A stretch of 64,000 nt of DNA from Streptomyces sp. SJL17-4 (GTDB lineage: Bacteria > Actinomycetota > Actinomycetes > Streptomycetales > Streptomycetaceae). The stretch lies in contig NZ_CP104578.1 in NCBI RefSeq assembly GCF_036826855.1, positions 1,488,001-1,552,000 of the forward strand, written 5' to 3'. Positions within the stretch are counted from its first letter, which is position 1; each line of letters begins with the position of its first letter. A model generated the notes under the pieces. That model did no database searches, was not told the origin of the DNA, and was given only the letters and a program-made list of their open reading frames with translations. A program made the translations under genes and the position numbers. Below are positions 1 to 8,356 of the stretch, in pieces.

Positions 1-28
1 GCGCGGCAGGCTGATCAGCCTGCCGCGC
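1..28. terminator. Perfect palindrome, probable terminator
   Basis: The first 28 bases are a perfect inverted repeat whose 12-nt arms begin GCGCGGCAGG and flank a central GATC. It lies 102 bp past the stop codon of the minus-strand WhiB-like gene. It has no T-tract, as is usual for Streptomyces terminators, and could serve genes on both sides. The flank to the left is outside the window, so its full extent is unknown. Confidence 0.55.
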
Positions 29-130
29 CCGTCTCGTGTCGTCCGCCTCGATGCGCCCGCTCGCTGCGTCCGCATCGCCGCGCCCCCCCGGACCCCTCGT
101 ACCCCCGCGCCGAGGCGTCCGCGCCCCCGC

Positions 131-388
131 TCAGCCCTCTCGGCGCTTGAGACGGAACCGCTCCTTCTCGGAGAGCCCGCCCCACACTCCGAACCGCTCG
201 TCGTTGCTCAGCGCGTACTCCAGGCACGCCACGCGCCCCTCGCAGGCGCCGCACAGCTGCTTGGCCTCGCGGGTGGACGAGCCCGGCGCCGGGAAGAAGA
301 ACTCCGGCCCGGCCTGAGCACACAGAGCGGTCTCCTGCCAGGACATGTCGGGCTCCGGTGCGGTCAGTACGGTGGTGTAGGTCTGCAT
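131..388 (-). CDS. WhiB-family iron-sulfur regulator
   Basis: 85 residues with the four WhiB cysteines (C23, C46, C49, C55; spacing C-X22-C-X2-C-X5-C), followed by the family's GVWGG turn (residues 67-71) and a basic tail KERFRLKRRE. WhiB-like proteins bind a 4Fe-4S cluster and act on transcription through the principal sigma factor. The ATG at 388 gives a family-sized protein; the longer open frame upstream would run through the promoter region. It is divergent from the IclR gene. Which Wbl paralogue this is cannot be decided from sequence alone. Confidence 0.92.
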   Translation of the reverse strand: MQTYTTVLTAPEPDMSWQETALCAQAGPEFFFPAPGSSTREAKQLCGACEGRVACLEYALSNDERFGVWGGLSEKERFRLKRREG

Positions 389-529
389 GGCGTACACGCT
401 GCCGGAGGGCCGTAAACGAGCCATCAACGTTCGATCAATGCGATGTTCGCGGCCGTTTGCAACGCGGCGCGCCGAAACTCTTTGCCGGCCGGAACCCCGC
501 TGCCCAAGGTCCGCAGCCCTCACCTTGCC

Positions 530-544
530 TCCCACCATGTGGGA
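530..544. promoter_or_regulatory. Palindrome 1, candidate IclR operator
   Basis: TCCCAC-CAT-GTGGGA is a perfect 6-bp inverted repeat around CAT. A second copy sharing the CCATGTGGGA half lies 63 bp downstream, and both are upstream of the IclR start at 644, as expected for autoregulation. IclR regulators bind such dyads; assignment to this protein is inferred from position. Confidence 0.6.
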
Positions 545-591
545 TCGCGTATGAACGGCGTGTTTCCGACCTTGCCCAGGCCCTGATTCGG

Positions 592-608
592 CTCCCGCCA
601 TGTGGGAG
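592..608. promoter_or_regulatory. Palindrome 2, candidate IclR operator
   Basis: CTCCC-GCCATGT-GGGAG repeats the centre and right arm of the dyad at 530-544. Centre-to-centre distance is 63 bp, about six helical turns, so two bound dimers would lie on the same DNA face. It ends 36 bp before the IclR start. Confidence 0.6.
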
Positions 609-643
609 CGTGGGAGCCCGATCACCCACGGGGAGCGAATCCT

Positions 644-1438
644 ATGACGACCGAGGCCGGCACCGTCCGACCCCCGGCGGGCGCCCAGGCGGTCCGCCGC
701 GCACTGGATGTACTGCACTGTTTCCACGACAACGGGCCCGACCTGAGCGCCTCCGACCTCGCGCGACGGCTCGGGCTCTCCACGTCCACCGCGCACCGGC
801 TCGCCCGGACCCTGCTCGGCGCGGGATTCCTGGAACAGGACGTCCGGACCGCCCGCTACCGGCTCGGCCCGGCGATGACGGAGCTGGGGCGGCTCTCGTA
901 CCACCAGCGGGGACTTCATCTGGCCGCGCCCGAGCTGTCCGATCTCGCCGAACGGACCGGCGCCACGGCCGACCTGGCCCTGCGCAGCGGCCCGCACGTG
1001 GTGATCGTGGCGGGCGGCTCGGTGACCCCGAGGGTCGGGCTGCGCCGGCCGCTGCACTCCACGGCGCTCGGCAAGGTGCTGCTGGCGTGGCCCCGGGCGG
1101 GCGAGGCAGGCCCGCGCTCGCTGCCGCCGCTGTACGCGTTCACCGAGCGGACCGCCGTGGAACCCCCCGCGCCGACCGGCGAGTTGGCCCGCGTACGGGA
1201 GGCCGGGTACGCCCTCGACGACGGCGAGTCGGCCCACGGGGTGCGCACCGTGGCCGTGCCGGTCCTGGAGCGGACGGGGCACGCGCGCTTCGCGCTCGCG
1301 GTGCGGGCGACCCCCGAGCTGATCACCGACGCCCGGCTCGACTGGTACGTCGCACAGGCTCGGGCCTGCGCCCGCGCCCTGGAGGTGCTGCTCCTCGCCC
1401 CGGGGGAGCGACGGGACCCTGGCGAACGGACCGGCTAG
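644..1438 (+). CDS. IclR-family transcriptional regulator
   Basis: 264 residues. Residues about 12-60 form the winged helix-turn-helix (VRRALDVLHCF ... SASDLARRLGLSTSTAHRLA), followed by the IclR effector domain with the HSTALGKVLLAW segment. The ATG at 644 is preceded by GGGGAGCG; an in-frame upstream start at 602 would overlap the second palindrome and lacks a ribosome site. No catabolic operon adjoins it: the next gene is a TetR regulator, so its main target may be itself or elsewhere. The ligand is unknown. Confidence 0.9.
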   Translation: MTTEAGTVRPPAGAQAVRRALDVLHCFHDNGPDLSASDLARRLGLSTSTAHRLARTLLGAGFLEQDVRTARYRLGPAMTELGRLSYHQRGLHLAAPELSDLAERTGATADLALRSGPHVVIVAGGSVTPRVGLRRPLHSTALGKVLLAWPRAGEAGPRSLPPLYAFTERTAVEPPAPTGELARVREAGYALDDGESAHGVRTVAVPVLERTGHARFALAVRATPELITDARLDWYVAQARACARALEVLLLAPGERRDPGERTG

Positions 1439-1460
1439 CCCGTACGCCCCCCGGGGCGGG

Positions 1461-1506
1461 CGGCGGGCGGCGGGCGGCGGGCGGCGGGCGGCGGGCGGCG
1501 GGCGGC
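1461..1506. repeat. Heptanucleotide tandem repeat with G4 potential
   Basis: Six perfect copies of CGGCGGG plus a partial copy, between the IclR stop (1438) and the TetR promoter. GGG runs recur every 7 nt with 4-nt loops on the plus strand, which fits the sequence rule for a G-quadruplex. Copy number is likely to vary by slippage. Confidence 0.9.
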
Positions 1507-1514
1507 AAAGTATC

Positions 1515-1528
1515 CGCACGGTCGTGCG
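1515..1528. promoter_or_regulatory. TetR operator (autoregulatory)
   Basis: CGCACG-GT-CGTGCG is a perfect 6-bp inverted repeat immediately upstream of the TAGGAT hexamer (1534-1539), which lies 6 nt before the TetR ATG. A closely related dyad occurs at 3201-3214 in the promoter of the neighbouring hydrolase gene. Confidence 0.65.
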
Positions 1529-1533
1529 TTCAG

Positions 1534-1545
1534 TAGGATGGCGAG
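1534..1545 (+). promoter_or_regulatory. -10 hexamer of a leaderless TetR transcript
   Basis: TAGGAT ends 6 nt before the ATG at 1546 and there is no purine-rich ribosome site. The transcript would therefore start at or next to the ATG, a common arrangement in Streptomyces. Confidence 0.5.
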
Positions 1546-2199
1546 ATGAGCGACACGGGTACGAAGACGGACGGGCGCGTCGAGCGTGGGAACCAGACCC
1601 GGCGGCTCGTGCTCGGGCGGACCATGGACATCGCCTCGGTCGAAGGGCTCGACGGCCTCTCCCTGGGCCGGATCGCCACCGAGCTCCAGCTGAGCAAGAG
1701 CGGCGTCTTCGCCCTCTTCGGCTCGAAGGAGGAGCTCCAGCTCTCCACGATCAGGGCCGCCGCCGCCGTCTTCGCCGAGAACGTCATCACCCCTCTGAAG
1801 GACGTGCCGCCGGGGGCGCGGCGCGTGCGCGAGCTGTGCCGGAACTGGCTGGCGTACTCCTCGGACCGGGTCTTCGCCGGTGGCTGCTTCTTCTACGCGG
1901 TCTCGGCCGAGTTCGACGCCCGTACGGGCCCGGTCCACGACGCCGTCGCCCAGGCCCGACGCGACTGGACCGCTTACGTGGAAAGGTCTTTGACGGAGGC
2001 TCAGGCCGTGGGCGACTTCGTCGACGATCTGGATGTGGAGCAGTTGGCCTTCGAGGTGATCGCGCTCATGGAGGCGGCCAACGCGCATTCCGTGCTGCTC
2101 GGCGATGTACACACGTACGAGCGTGCCGAGCGGGGGATCACCGCCCGGCTGCGCGCCTCGGCCACGGACAGGGGCAGGGACGGCCTCGACGCCGGATAA
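1546..2199 (+). CDS. TetR-family transcriptional regulator
   Basis: 217 residues. An N-terminal TetR helix-turn-helix (residues about 20-66, with LSLGRIATELQLSKSGVFALFGSKEEL) is followed by an alpha-helical ligand domain. The gene converges with the minus-strand alpha/beta hydrolase, 55 bp apart. Because matching dyads lie in both promoters, it probably represses itself and the hydrolase. The inducer is unknown. Confidence 0.9.
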   Translation: MSDTGTKTDGRVERGNQTRRLVLGRTMDIASVEGLDGLSLGRIATELQLSKSGVFALFGSKEELQLSTIRAAAAVFAENVITPLKDVPPGARRVRELCRNWLAYSSDRVFAGGCFFYAVSAEFDARTGPVHDAVAQARRDWTAYVERSLTEAQAVGDFVDDLDVEQLAFEVIALMEAANAHSVLLGDVHTYERAERGITARLRASATDRGRDGLDAG

Positions 2200-2254
2200 C
2201 CGGACGGGGCGCCGAAAAGGCCGACCGCGCCCCACGCCCCACACCCCTCCCCTC

Positions 2255-3142
2255 TCAGCTCGCGACGACCCGCTCCCCCTCCGACGGTTCACCCGCCGGA
2301 GCCGTCAGGAAGTCCACCGCGCCGCCGACGACGTCCGGATCCAGCAGGATGCGCCGGTGGCCGAGCCCCTGGGTGACGACGAGCCGTGCCCGGTCGCCGT
2401 GGGCGCGCGCGAGCCGCCGCGAGTGGACGAGCGGCACCATGTCGTCGCCCTCGTCGTGGAACAGCAGGACGGGCGCGCCGAGTTCACCGGGGTCGCGGTC
2501 CGCGCCGAAGCGGTCCCAGATGCCGGGTTCGCCCGGCGCGACCCGCCGCTCCACATGGTCGCGCATGCACCGGATGACCCGGTCGTCCACGCCGAGGCCG
2601 GTCTGGAAGCCCTTGATCAGCAGGTCGAAGGAGCCGACACCGCCGATGCCGACGAAACGGGCCGTGCGGACGCCGTCCCGGAGGGCGAAGAGGGAGGCGA
2701 GGGCGCCGAAGGAATGGGCGAGGACGGCGTCGAAGTCGCCGTGTCGCGCGTGCAACTCCCGGATGATCTCCCGGTATTCGACGATGTTGCTGGCTCGCCC
2801 CGGGGATTCGCCGTGGCCGGGAGCGTCGAAGGCGACGGGGCTGTAACCGCGTTCCAACAGCGCTTCGGCGAAGGCGGTGAGCCGGGAGGCGCGCGAGGAC
2901 CAGCCGTGGACGAGCAGGAGGGGCCGGCGGCCGTCACCCCAGGCGTACGTGACGACGTCCTTGCCTCGGACCTGGAGGTGCCCGGTGCGGGCGGCGGCGA
3001 AGAGCGCCTGCTCCTCCGGTTTCAGCCGTGCTCGGCCGAGCGGTCGGACGAAGAGGCCGAAGGCCCAGCGCCCGGCCGCTGCGGGGGCGACGCGGGCGGT
3101 GGCGTTCAGGGCGGTGCGGATGAGCGGGGCCATCGGGTACAT
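2255..3142 (-). CDS. Alpha/beta hydrolase
   Basis: 295 residues. Alpha/beta-hydrolase fold with an HGWSS oxyanion segment (H79), the nucleophile elbow AHSFGALAS (S144), an acid in HDEGDD and a histidine in GLGHRR, giving a complete Ser-Asp-His triad. The start at 3142 (MYPMAPL) is chosen because GAGGAGA lies about 8 nt upstream; an ATG-less upstream extension of 12 residues is also open. The substrate is not identifiable. Probably repressed by the TetR protein encoded just downstream (operator at 3201-3214). Confidence 0.88.
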   Translation of the reverse strand: MYPMAPLIRTALNATARVAPAAAGRWAFGLFVRPLGRARLKPEEQALFAAARTGHLQVRGKDVVTYAWGDGRRPLLLVHGWSSRASRLTAFAEALLERGYSPVAFDAPGHGESPGRASNIVEYREIIRELHARHGDFDAVLAHSFGALASLFALRDGVRTARFVGIGGVGSFDLLIKGFQTGLGVDDRVIRCMRDHVERRVAPGEPGIWDRFGADRDPGELGAPVLLFHDEGDDMVPLVHSRRLARAHGDRARLVVTQGLGHRRILLDPDVVGGAVDFLTAPAGEPSEGERVVAS

Positions 3143-3193
3143 GCCGGGATCTCCTCGGTCGTCCTGTGGGGTCTGCATCCTGGTGATGGAAAA

Positions 3194-3214
3194 ATGCTAG
3201 CACGATCGTTCGTG
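3194..3214 (-). promoter_or_regulatory. Hydrolase promoter with TetR-type operator
   Basis: On the minus strand TAGCAT (complement of 3194-3199) is a plausible -10 hexamer, and CACGA-TCGT-TCGTG (3201-3214) lies directly upstream of it. The core GCACGATCGTTCG matches the TetR-promoter dyad GCACGGTCGTGCG at 11 of 13 positions, which supports shared control. Confidence 0.55.
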
Positions 3215-3234
3215 TTGTTTTAGAGTGAAAGAAG

Positions 3235-3272
3235 GGGCGGGTCGGCGCCCACCCGGAGACACCGACCCGCCC
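3235..3272. terminator. Hairpin terminator
   Basis: Perfect 11-bp arms GGGCGGGTCGG (3235-3245) and CCGACCCGCCC (3262-3272) around a 16-nt loop. It lies downstream of the polymerase-domain gene, which is read on the minus strand, and upstream of the hydrolase promoter, so it insulates the two. Confidence 0.75.
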
Positions 3273-3275
3273 TAC

Positions 3276-3323
3276 CTACCTGCCTACCTGCCTACCTGCC
3301 TACCTGCCTACCTGCCTACCTGC
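3276..3323. repeat. Octanucleotide tandem repeat (CTACCTGC)x6
   Basis: Six perfect 8-bp units, preceded by a partial unit, end one base before the stop codon of the polymerase-domain gene (TCA at 3325-3327). Perfect identity suggests recent expansion by slippage and a variable copy number. Confidence 0.9.
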
Positions 3324-3324
3324 C

Positions 3325-4359
3325 TCAATCCGCCGATTCCTCCGGCTCCTTCTTCGCCCGGCTCGGCTGCACACGCTTCGGCTCCCCCGGCATCTTCGGA
3401 TACTCCGGCGGGTACGGCAGGTCTCCGAGGCCGTGCTCCGCCTCGTCCCGCCGCGCCAGTTCGAGCAGGGACTCCAGGCTGAACCGTTCGTCGTCCATGT
3501 CGGCGTGGACGTCGCCCACTTCGGCGTACCGGACCGGCATCGTCCTGATGTCGAAGTCCTGCGGCACGGCGTCGTCGACCTCGTCCCAGCGCAGCGGCGC
3601 CGACACGGGCGCGTGCGCTCGCGGGCGTACGGAGTAGGCGGAGGCGATCGTGCGGTCCCGGGCGGTCTGGTTGTAGTCGACGAAGATCCGCTCGCCGCGC
3701 TCCTCCTTCCACCACTTGATGGTGACCTCCTCCGGCATGCGCCGCTCCAGCTCCCGCCCACAGGCGATCGCCGCCCGCCTGACCTGTGTGAACGTCCAGT
3801 TCGGCAGGATCGGGACGAAGACATGGATGCCTCGCCCGCCGGAGGTCTTCGGCCAGCCGCGCAGTCCGTGCTCGTCGAGGACGGCCCGCAGTTCATGGGC
3901 GGCGCGTACGGCGTCCGCGTAGTCCGTGCCGGGCTGCGGGTCGAGATCGATGCGGAGTTCGTCGGGGTGGTCGGTGTCGTCCCGGCGTACCGGCCAGGGA
4001 TGGAAGGTGACGGCGCCGAGGTTGGCGGCCCAGAGGACGGCCGCCGGTTCGGTGGGGCACATCTCGTCGGCCGAGCGGCCACTGGGGAAGGTGATGTGGG
4101 CGGTCGGGATCCAGTCGGGAAGGTACTTGGGGGCCCGCTTCTGGAAGAAGGACTCGCCGGTCACCCCGTCGGGGTAGCGCTCCAGGGTCGTGGGGCGGTC
4201 GCGCAGGGCGCGTGTGATGCCGTCGCCGACGGCCAGGTAGTAGCTGACCATGTCGAGCTTGGTGTAACCGGGTTCGGGGAAGTACACCTTGTCCGGATTG
4301 GACACGCGTACGGTCCGGTCGCCGACTTCCAGTTCCACCGCTGCCGCCTTGCCTGCCAT
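3325..4359 (-). CDS. LigD-type NHEJ polymerase domain protein
   Basis: 344 residues matching the stand-alone primase-polymerase (PolDom) of bacterial LigD. Visible motifs are the metal-binding RIDLDP pair (D138 and D140), SGGRGIHV (173-180) and IFVDYNQ (about 225-231). Such proteins add (ribo)nucleotides at DNA ends during non-homologous end joining with Ku and a ligase. The ligase and phosphoesterase domains of full LigD are missing; the ligase is the separate divergent gene 52 bp away. ATG 4359 is used because upstream in-frame starts would overlap the ligase gene. No Ku gene lies in the window. Confidence 0.88.
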   Translation of the reverse strand: MAGKAAAVELEVGDRTVRVSNPDKVYFPEPGYTKLDMVSYYLAVGDGITRALRDRPTTLERYPDGVTGESFFQKRAPKYLPDWIPTAHITFPSGRSADEMCPTEPAAVLWAANLGAVTFHPWPVRRDDTDHPDELRIDLDPQPGTDYADAVRAAHELRAVLDEHGLRGWPKTSGGRGIHVFVPILPNWTFTQVRRAAIACGRELERRMPEEVTIKWWKEERGERIFVDYNQTARDRTIASAYSVRPRAHAPVSAPLRWDEVDDAVPQDFDIRTMPVRYAEVGDVHADMDDERFSLESLLELARRDEAEHGLGDLPYPPEYPKMPGEPKRVQPSRAKKEPEESAD

Positions 4360-4411
4360 GCCGGTCAGCCTAGGGCTCGCCGACAAGTCCCGCATACCGG
4401 ACAATCGCCTC

Positions 4412-5470
4412 ATGGATCTTCCGGTGATGCCGCCCGTGAAACCGATGCTCGCCAAGTCGGTGAAGCGGATCCCACCCGGGATGCAGTACGAGGCGAAGTG
4501 GGACGGCTTCCGCGCGATCGTGCACCGCGACGGGCCGGAGCTCGTCATCGGCAGCCGTACCGGCAAGCCGCTCACCCGCTACTTCCCCGAGCTGGTCGAG
4601 GCGCTCGCGGCCCGGCTGCCGGAGCGCTGCGTGGTCGACGGGGAGATCGTCATCGAGCACGACGGCCATCTCGACTTCGACCGGCTGAGCGAGCGGATCC
4701 ATCCGGCGGAATCCCGGGTCCGCATGCTGGCCGAGACCACCCCCGCGCTGTTCGTCGCCTTCGATCTGCTCGCCCTCGGGGACGACTCGCTGCTCAACAC
4801 TCCGCTGAGCGAGCGCCGGGAGGCCCTGGAGCGGATGCTCGCCGGGGTGGACGCGCCGGTCCATCTGGCGCCGGCGACCCGGGACGTCGAGCTCGCCGCC
4901 CGCTGGTTCGAGCAGTACGAGGGCGCGGGTCTCGACGGGGTGATCGCCAAGCCGCTCGACCTGCCGTACCGCCCGGACGCCCGCCTCATGTACAAGATCA
5001 AGCACGAACGGACGGCGGACGTCGTGGTGGCCGGCTACCGCTTCCACAAGAGCGGACCGGTGGTCGGCTCGCTGCTCCTCGGCCTGTACGACGACAAGGG
5101 CGCCCTCCAGCACGTCGGCGTGTGCGCGGCGTTCACCGCGCAGCGGCGGGCCGAGCTGATCGAGGAGCTCGAACCGCTCCGGATGGACCCGCCGGACGGG
5201 CACCCCTGGGCGGCCTGGGCTGAGGAGGCGGCGCACGCGGGCGCGCGACTGCCGGGTGCGCCGAGCCGCTGGTCGGGAAAGAAGGACCTGTCGTGGGTGG
5301 CGCTGCGGCCCGAGCGGGTCTGCGAGGTCGGGTACGACCACATGGAGGGCGACCGCTTCCGGCACACGGCCCAGTTCAAGCGGTGGCGTCCGGACCGGAC
5401 GCCGGAGTCGTGCGGGTACGGACAGCTGGACGAGCCGGTCTCGTACGACCTGTCCGAGATCCTGACCTAG
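4412..5470 (+). CDS. ATP-dependent DNA ligase (LigC/LigD-type)
   Basis: 352 residues. Ligase motif I is EAKWDGFRA, where K29 is the adenylation lysine; DGEIVI and GVIAKPLD follow and motif V is MYKIKHERT. The C-terminal OB-fold ends near residue 320 (CEVGYDHMEGDRFRHTAQFKRWRPDR). These ligases seal ends prepared by the polymerase-domain protein encoded divergently. The start at 4412 (MDLPVMPPVKPMLA) fits the family; the open frame upstream overlaps the divergent gene. Confidence 0.9.
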   Translation: MDLPVMPPVKPMLAKSVKRIPPGMQYEAKWDGFRAIVHRDGPELVIGSRTGKPLTRYFPELVEALAARLPERCVVDGEIVIEHDGHLDFDRLSERIHPAESRVRMLAETTPALFVAFDLLALGDDSLLNTPLSERREALERMLAGVDAPVHLAPATRDVELAARWFEQYEGAGLDGVIAKPLDLPYRPDARLMYKIKHERTADVVVAGYRFHKSGPVVGSLLLGLYDDKGALQHVGVCAAFTAQRRAELIEELEPLRMDPPDGHPWAAWAEEAAHAGARLPGAPSRWSGKKDLSWVALRPERVCEVGYDHMEGDRFRHTAQFKRWRPDRTPESCGYGQLDEPVSYDLSEILT

Positions 5471-5826
5471 CGTCCGGACGCTGTCCGGAGGACGCCGATC
5501 CGTCGAGTGAGATGCTTCACATTCGGCGAGCGCCCCGTCGACGCCAACACCCCCTCGTCGACCATGGATTCGTCGGACGTACGGTCGATACGCAGGGACG
5601 GTGAACAATCCTGCGGCGGCCTCCCGGCCCCGTACCTGCGAGAACGTCCCCGGTCGCGCCCCGCGGGCCGTGCCCGCTCCCCCGCCCGGACTCCCGCATG
5701 CCCCTCCTGAGCGCCGTCGGGCCGTTGCCCCACCGCGACATCGCCGTGCCTGAACCCGTACGGCGATCCGGTACGTATGGAGAGCAGACCCTTCCGTACG
5801 CTTCCCGGACCCACTAGGACTGACCC
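5471..5826. other. 356-bp intergenic region
   Basis: No convincing gene. The palindrome GCGTCCGGACGC (5470-5481), with an alternative pairing arm GGACGC at 5490-5495, sits on the ligase stop and may act as a terminator. TAGGAC at 5815-5820 lies 6 nt before the GTG of the next gene. The rest shows neither coding-like codon use nor strong repeats; small overlapping open frames here look like chance. Confidence 0.5.
5815..5826 (+). promoter_or_regulatory. -10 hexamer, leaderless start
   Basis: TAGGAC followed by 6 nt and the GTG at 5827, with no ribosome site. The same geometry is seen before the TetR, GH4, LysR and XRE genes in this window. Confidence 0.4.
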
Positions 5827-6078
5827 GTGATCACCTCACCCTCCCGCCTCGTACCCGTCCCGATCCCCGACCGTGTGGCCGCGCTGATCGGCTCCTGCCT
5901 GCCGCTGCACGTCCTCCAGGCCGAGATCGACGCGGACTGCGCGGCGCGCGAGGTGTACCGCTTCCGGGGGCCGCTCTGCGCGGAGGACCGGGCGGACCGG
6001 GAGCACGCGCTCGCCGCGCTCGCGCGGGCCAACAAGATCCTCGCCAAGCACCACCCGAAGCTGCCGGTCACGCCCTGA
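5827..6078 (+). CDS. Small hypothetical protein
   Basis: 83 residues, start GTG. The first half is neutral; the second half is helical and charged (AEDRADREHALAALARANKILAKHH). No signal peptide or membrane segment. I do not recognise a family. Third-position G/C is high, which supports coding. It precedes the MFS exporter by 87 bp and may be expressed separately. Confidence 0.65.
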   Translation: MITSPSRLVPVPIPDRVAALIGSCLPLHVLQAEIDADCAAREVYRFRGPLCAEDRADREHALAALARANKILAKHHPKLPVTP

Positions 6079-6165
6079 CGGCTCCGGCCGGGCCGCTCCC
6101 CACCGGTCCGCCCGTTCGGCCGTCCCCCGCATGCACCCGGTCGGGGCCGATGTGACGCTGCGAGA

Positions 6166-8286
6166 GTGACCACGACCAGCGACGCAGCGCCCGCGCCCCC
6201 GGCCCCGGCCGCCTCCGAGCCACCCGTGCTCGACCGCCGCCGCCGCAACATCGTCTTCGGCACGATCATGCTGGGTGTCCTCCTCGCCGCGCTCGACCAG
6301 ACGATCGTCGGCACCGCCCTGCCCACGATCGTCTCGGACCTCGGCGGCGCCGCCCACATGTCGTGGGTGGTCACCGCCTACCTGCTGGCCGAGACCGTCG
6401 CGACCGTCCTCGTCGGCAAGTTCGGCGATCTCTTCGGCCGCAAGGTGATCTTCCAGATCTCGGCGATCGTCTTCATCACGGGCTCGTTCCTCTGCGGCCT
6501 CGCCACCAACATGACGCTGCTGATCGTCTGGCGCGGCCTCCAGGGCATCGGCGCGGGCGGCCTGATGGTCACCTCGATGGCGCTCATCGCCGATGTGATC
6601 CCGCTGCGCGAACGCGGCAAGTACCAGGGCGCGATCGGGGCCGTGTTCGGGGTCTCCACCGTCATCGGCCCGCTGCTCGGGGGCCTGTTCACCGACCATC
6701 TCAGCTGGCGCTGGGCCTTCTACGTCAATGTGCCCATCGCGATCCTGGTCGTGATCGCCGCCGCCCGCACGATCCCGTCCGTCCGGTCGGCGAGCAAGCC
6801 GATCATCGACTACGCGGGCATCGCGCTGGTCGCCGCCGGAGCCAGCGCCCTGATCCTGGCGACCAGTTGGGGCGGCAACGAGTACGCCTGGACGTCCGGC
6901 GTCATCATCGGGCTGTTCGTCGGCGGTGTCATCGCGCTCGGCCTGTTCTGCTGGGTGGAGACCCGTGCGGCCGAACCCATGTTGCCCATGCGGCTGTTCG
7001 GCAATCCGGTCTTCACCGTCTGCTCGGTGCTGAGCTTCGTCGTCGGCTTCGCCATGCTCGGCGCGATGACGTTCCTGCCGACGTACCTCCAGTACGTGGA
7101 CGGGGATTCGGCGACGGTCTCCGGCATCCGCACCCTCCCCATGGTCGTCGGCCTGCTCATCGCGTCCATCTTCAGCGGCAACGTGGTCAGCAAGACCGGC
7201 CACTACCGGATCTTCCCGATCGTCGGCTGTCTGGTGATGGGCCTCGGGCTCTATCTGCTCTCGCTGATGGAGCCGGGGACCAGCACCTGGCTCGCGTCGC
7301 TGTACATGTTCGTGCTCGGCGTCGGCATCGGCCTGTGCATGCAGGTCCTCACCATCGCCGTGCAGAACACCGTCGAATACGCCGACCTCGGCACCGCCAC
7401 CTCCGGCGTCACCTTCTTCCGTACGCTCGGCAGCTCCTTCGGCACCGCCGTCTTCGGCACGATCTACGTCAACTCCCTCACGCCCAACCTCAGGGCCGGG
7501 GTCGGGGAGGCCTCGGCCGTCGCCGGGAGCCTGGGCCTGGACCCGTCAGATGTCGCGCAGGCGGCGCAGAGCCCGGACGGCGTGCACGGCCTGCTGGAGC
7601 AGGTAGCGGAACCCATCGTCAACGCCTACGCCGACACCCTCCACACCGTCTTCCTCTGGACGGTGCCGGTCGCCGCCGTCGGCTTCGTCGTCGCGCTCTT
7701 CCTCAAGCAGGTGACGCTCCGCGACTCGGCGCGCGCCGCCGCGCCCGACATGGGCGAGGGCTTCGCCTCACCCACCTCGTCGGGCGACTCCGCACAGCAC
7801 CTGGAACTGGCCGTGGGCAGGATCATGCGCCGGATCGACCTCACCACCGCACGGCGGATCCTCGACGTCTCCGACACACGGCTCGACACCGCCGGGGCGT
7901 GGGCGGTGATGCAGGTCGAGCTCTACACACGGACGGTCGGCCACGCGAGCCTGGGACTGATCTCGGCGGGGCGGCGGGTCCCGCCCGAGGTGCTGCTGCC
8001 GGTCTTCGACCGGATGGTCGACGAGGGCTTCCTGACCCGTGACGGCCATCTGCTCTCCCACACCCCGGCGGGCAAGCGCGAGGCGGACGTCATCACGCAC
8101 GCGTGGGGCGACTGGCTGTCCGACCGCGTCGAGCAGGAGAGCGGTCGGCCCAGCGGACCCGAACTGCGGGTGGCGACGGACGCCATCGCCAAGAAGGTCG
8201 TCGCCGAGGACCTCGCGAACGGACTTCCCGACCGGTCGCTCGACAGCGACGGCGGACGCGCACTGAGCCGGACCACCGGCGTCTGA
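6166..8286 (+). CDS. DHA2-type MFS exporter with C-terminal domain
   Basis: 706 residues. Residues about 25-530 form a 14-helix drug:H+ antiporter-2 type transporter: [12 protein letters not shown] is the family's motif in helix 1, GRK (loop 2-3) fits motif A, and GPLLGG in helix 5 fits motif C. Residues about 545-690 are soluble and predicted cytoplasmic, with a winged-helix-like look ([34 protein letters not shown]), roughly 170 residues beyond the usual length. Start GTG 6166 is preceded by only a weak ribosome site. The substrate is unknown; no regulator adjoins it. Confidence 0.88.
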   Translation: MTTTSDAAPAPPAPAASEPPVLDRRRRNIVFGTIMLGVLLAALDQTIVGTALPTIVSDLGGAAHMSWVVTAYLLAETVATVLVGKFGDLFGRKVIFQISAIVFITGSFLCGLATNMTLLIVWRGLQGIGAGGLMVTSMALIADVIPLRERGKYQGAIGAVFGVSTVIGPLLGGLFTDHLSWRWAFYVNVPIAILVVIAAARTIPSVRSASKPIIDYAGIALVAAGASALILATSWGGNEYAWTSGVIIGLFVGGVIALGLFCWVETRAAEPMLPMRLFGNPVFTVCSVLSFVVGFAMLGAMTFLPTYLQYVDGDSATVSGIRTLPMVVGLLIASIFSGNVVSKTGHYRIFPIVGCLVMGLGLYLLSLMEPGTSTWLASLYMFVLGVGIGLCMQVLTIAVQNTVEYADLGTATSGVTFFRTLGSSFGTAVFGTIYVNSLTPNLRAGVGEASAVAGSLGLDPSDVAQAAQSPDGVHGLLEQVAEPIVNAYADTLHTVFLWTVPVAAVGFVVALFLKQVTLRDSARAAAPDMGEGFASPTSSGDSAQHLELAVGRIMRRIDLTTARRILDVSDTRLDTAGAWAVMQVELYTRTVGHASLGLISAGRRVPPEVLLPVFDRMVDEGFLTRDGHLLSHTPAGKREADVITHAWGDWLSDRVEQESGRPSGPELRVATDAIAKKVVAEDLANGLPDRSLDSDGGRALSRTTGV

Positions 8287-8356
8287 CGCGGACCGCGCGG
8301 AAGCGGTGTCCGGCCGACCCGTCGCCCACCGCCCGTCGCCCCCCAGTCTGTCGACT

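Larger units (their letters stand above)
389..643. promoter_or_regulatory. Divergent WhiB-like / IclR promoter region
   Basis: A 255-bp region between two divergent regulator genes. It holds a direct repeat of ATCAA (423-427 and 434-438) close to the WhiB-like start, and two related palindromes nearer the IclR gene, annotated separately. I saw no convincing small ORF in it. Confidence 0.6.

Noticed and set aside
6363..8042. 559-residue open frame within the MFS gene
   Set aside because: A +1-frame shadow of the exporter, Arg/Pro-rich, without any motif.
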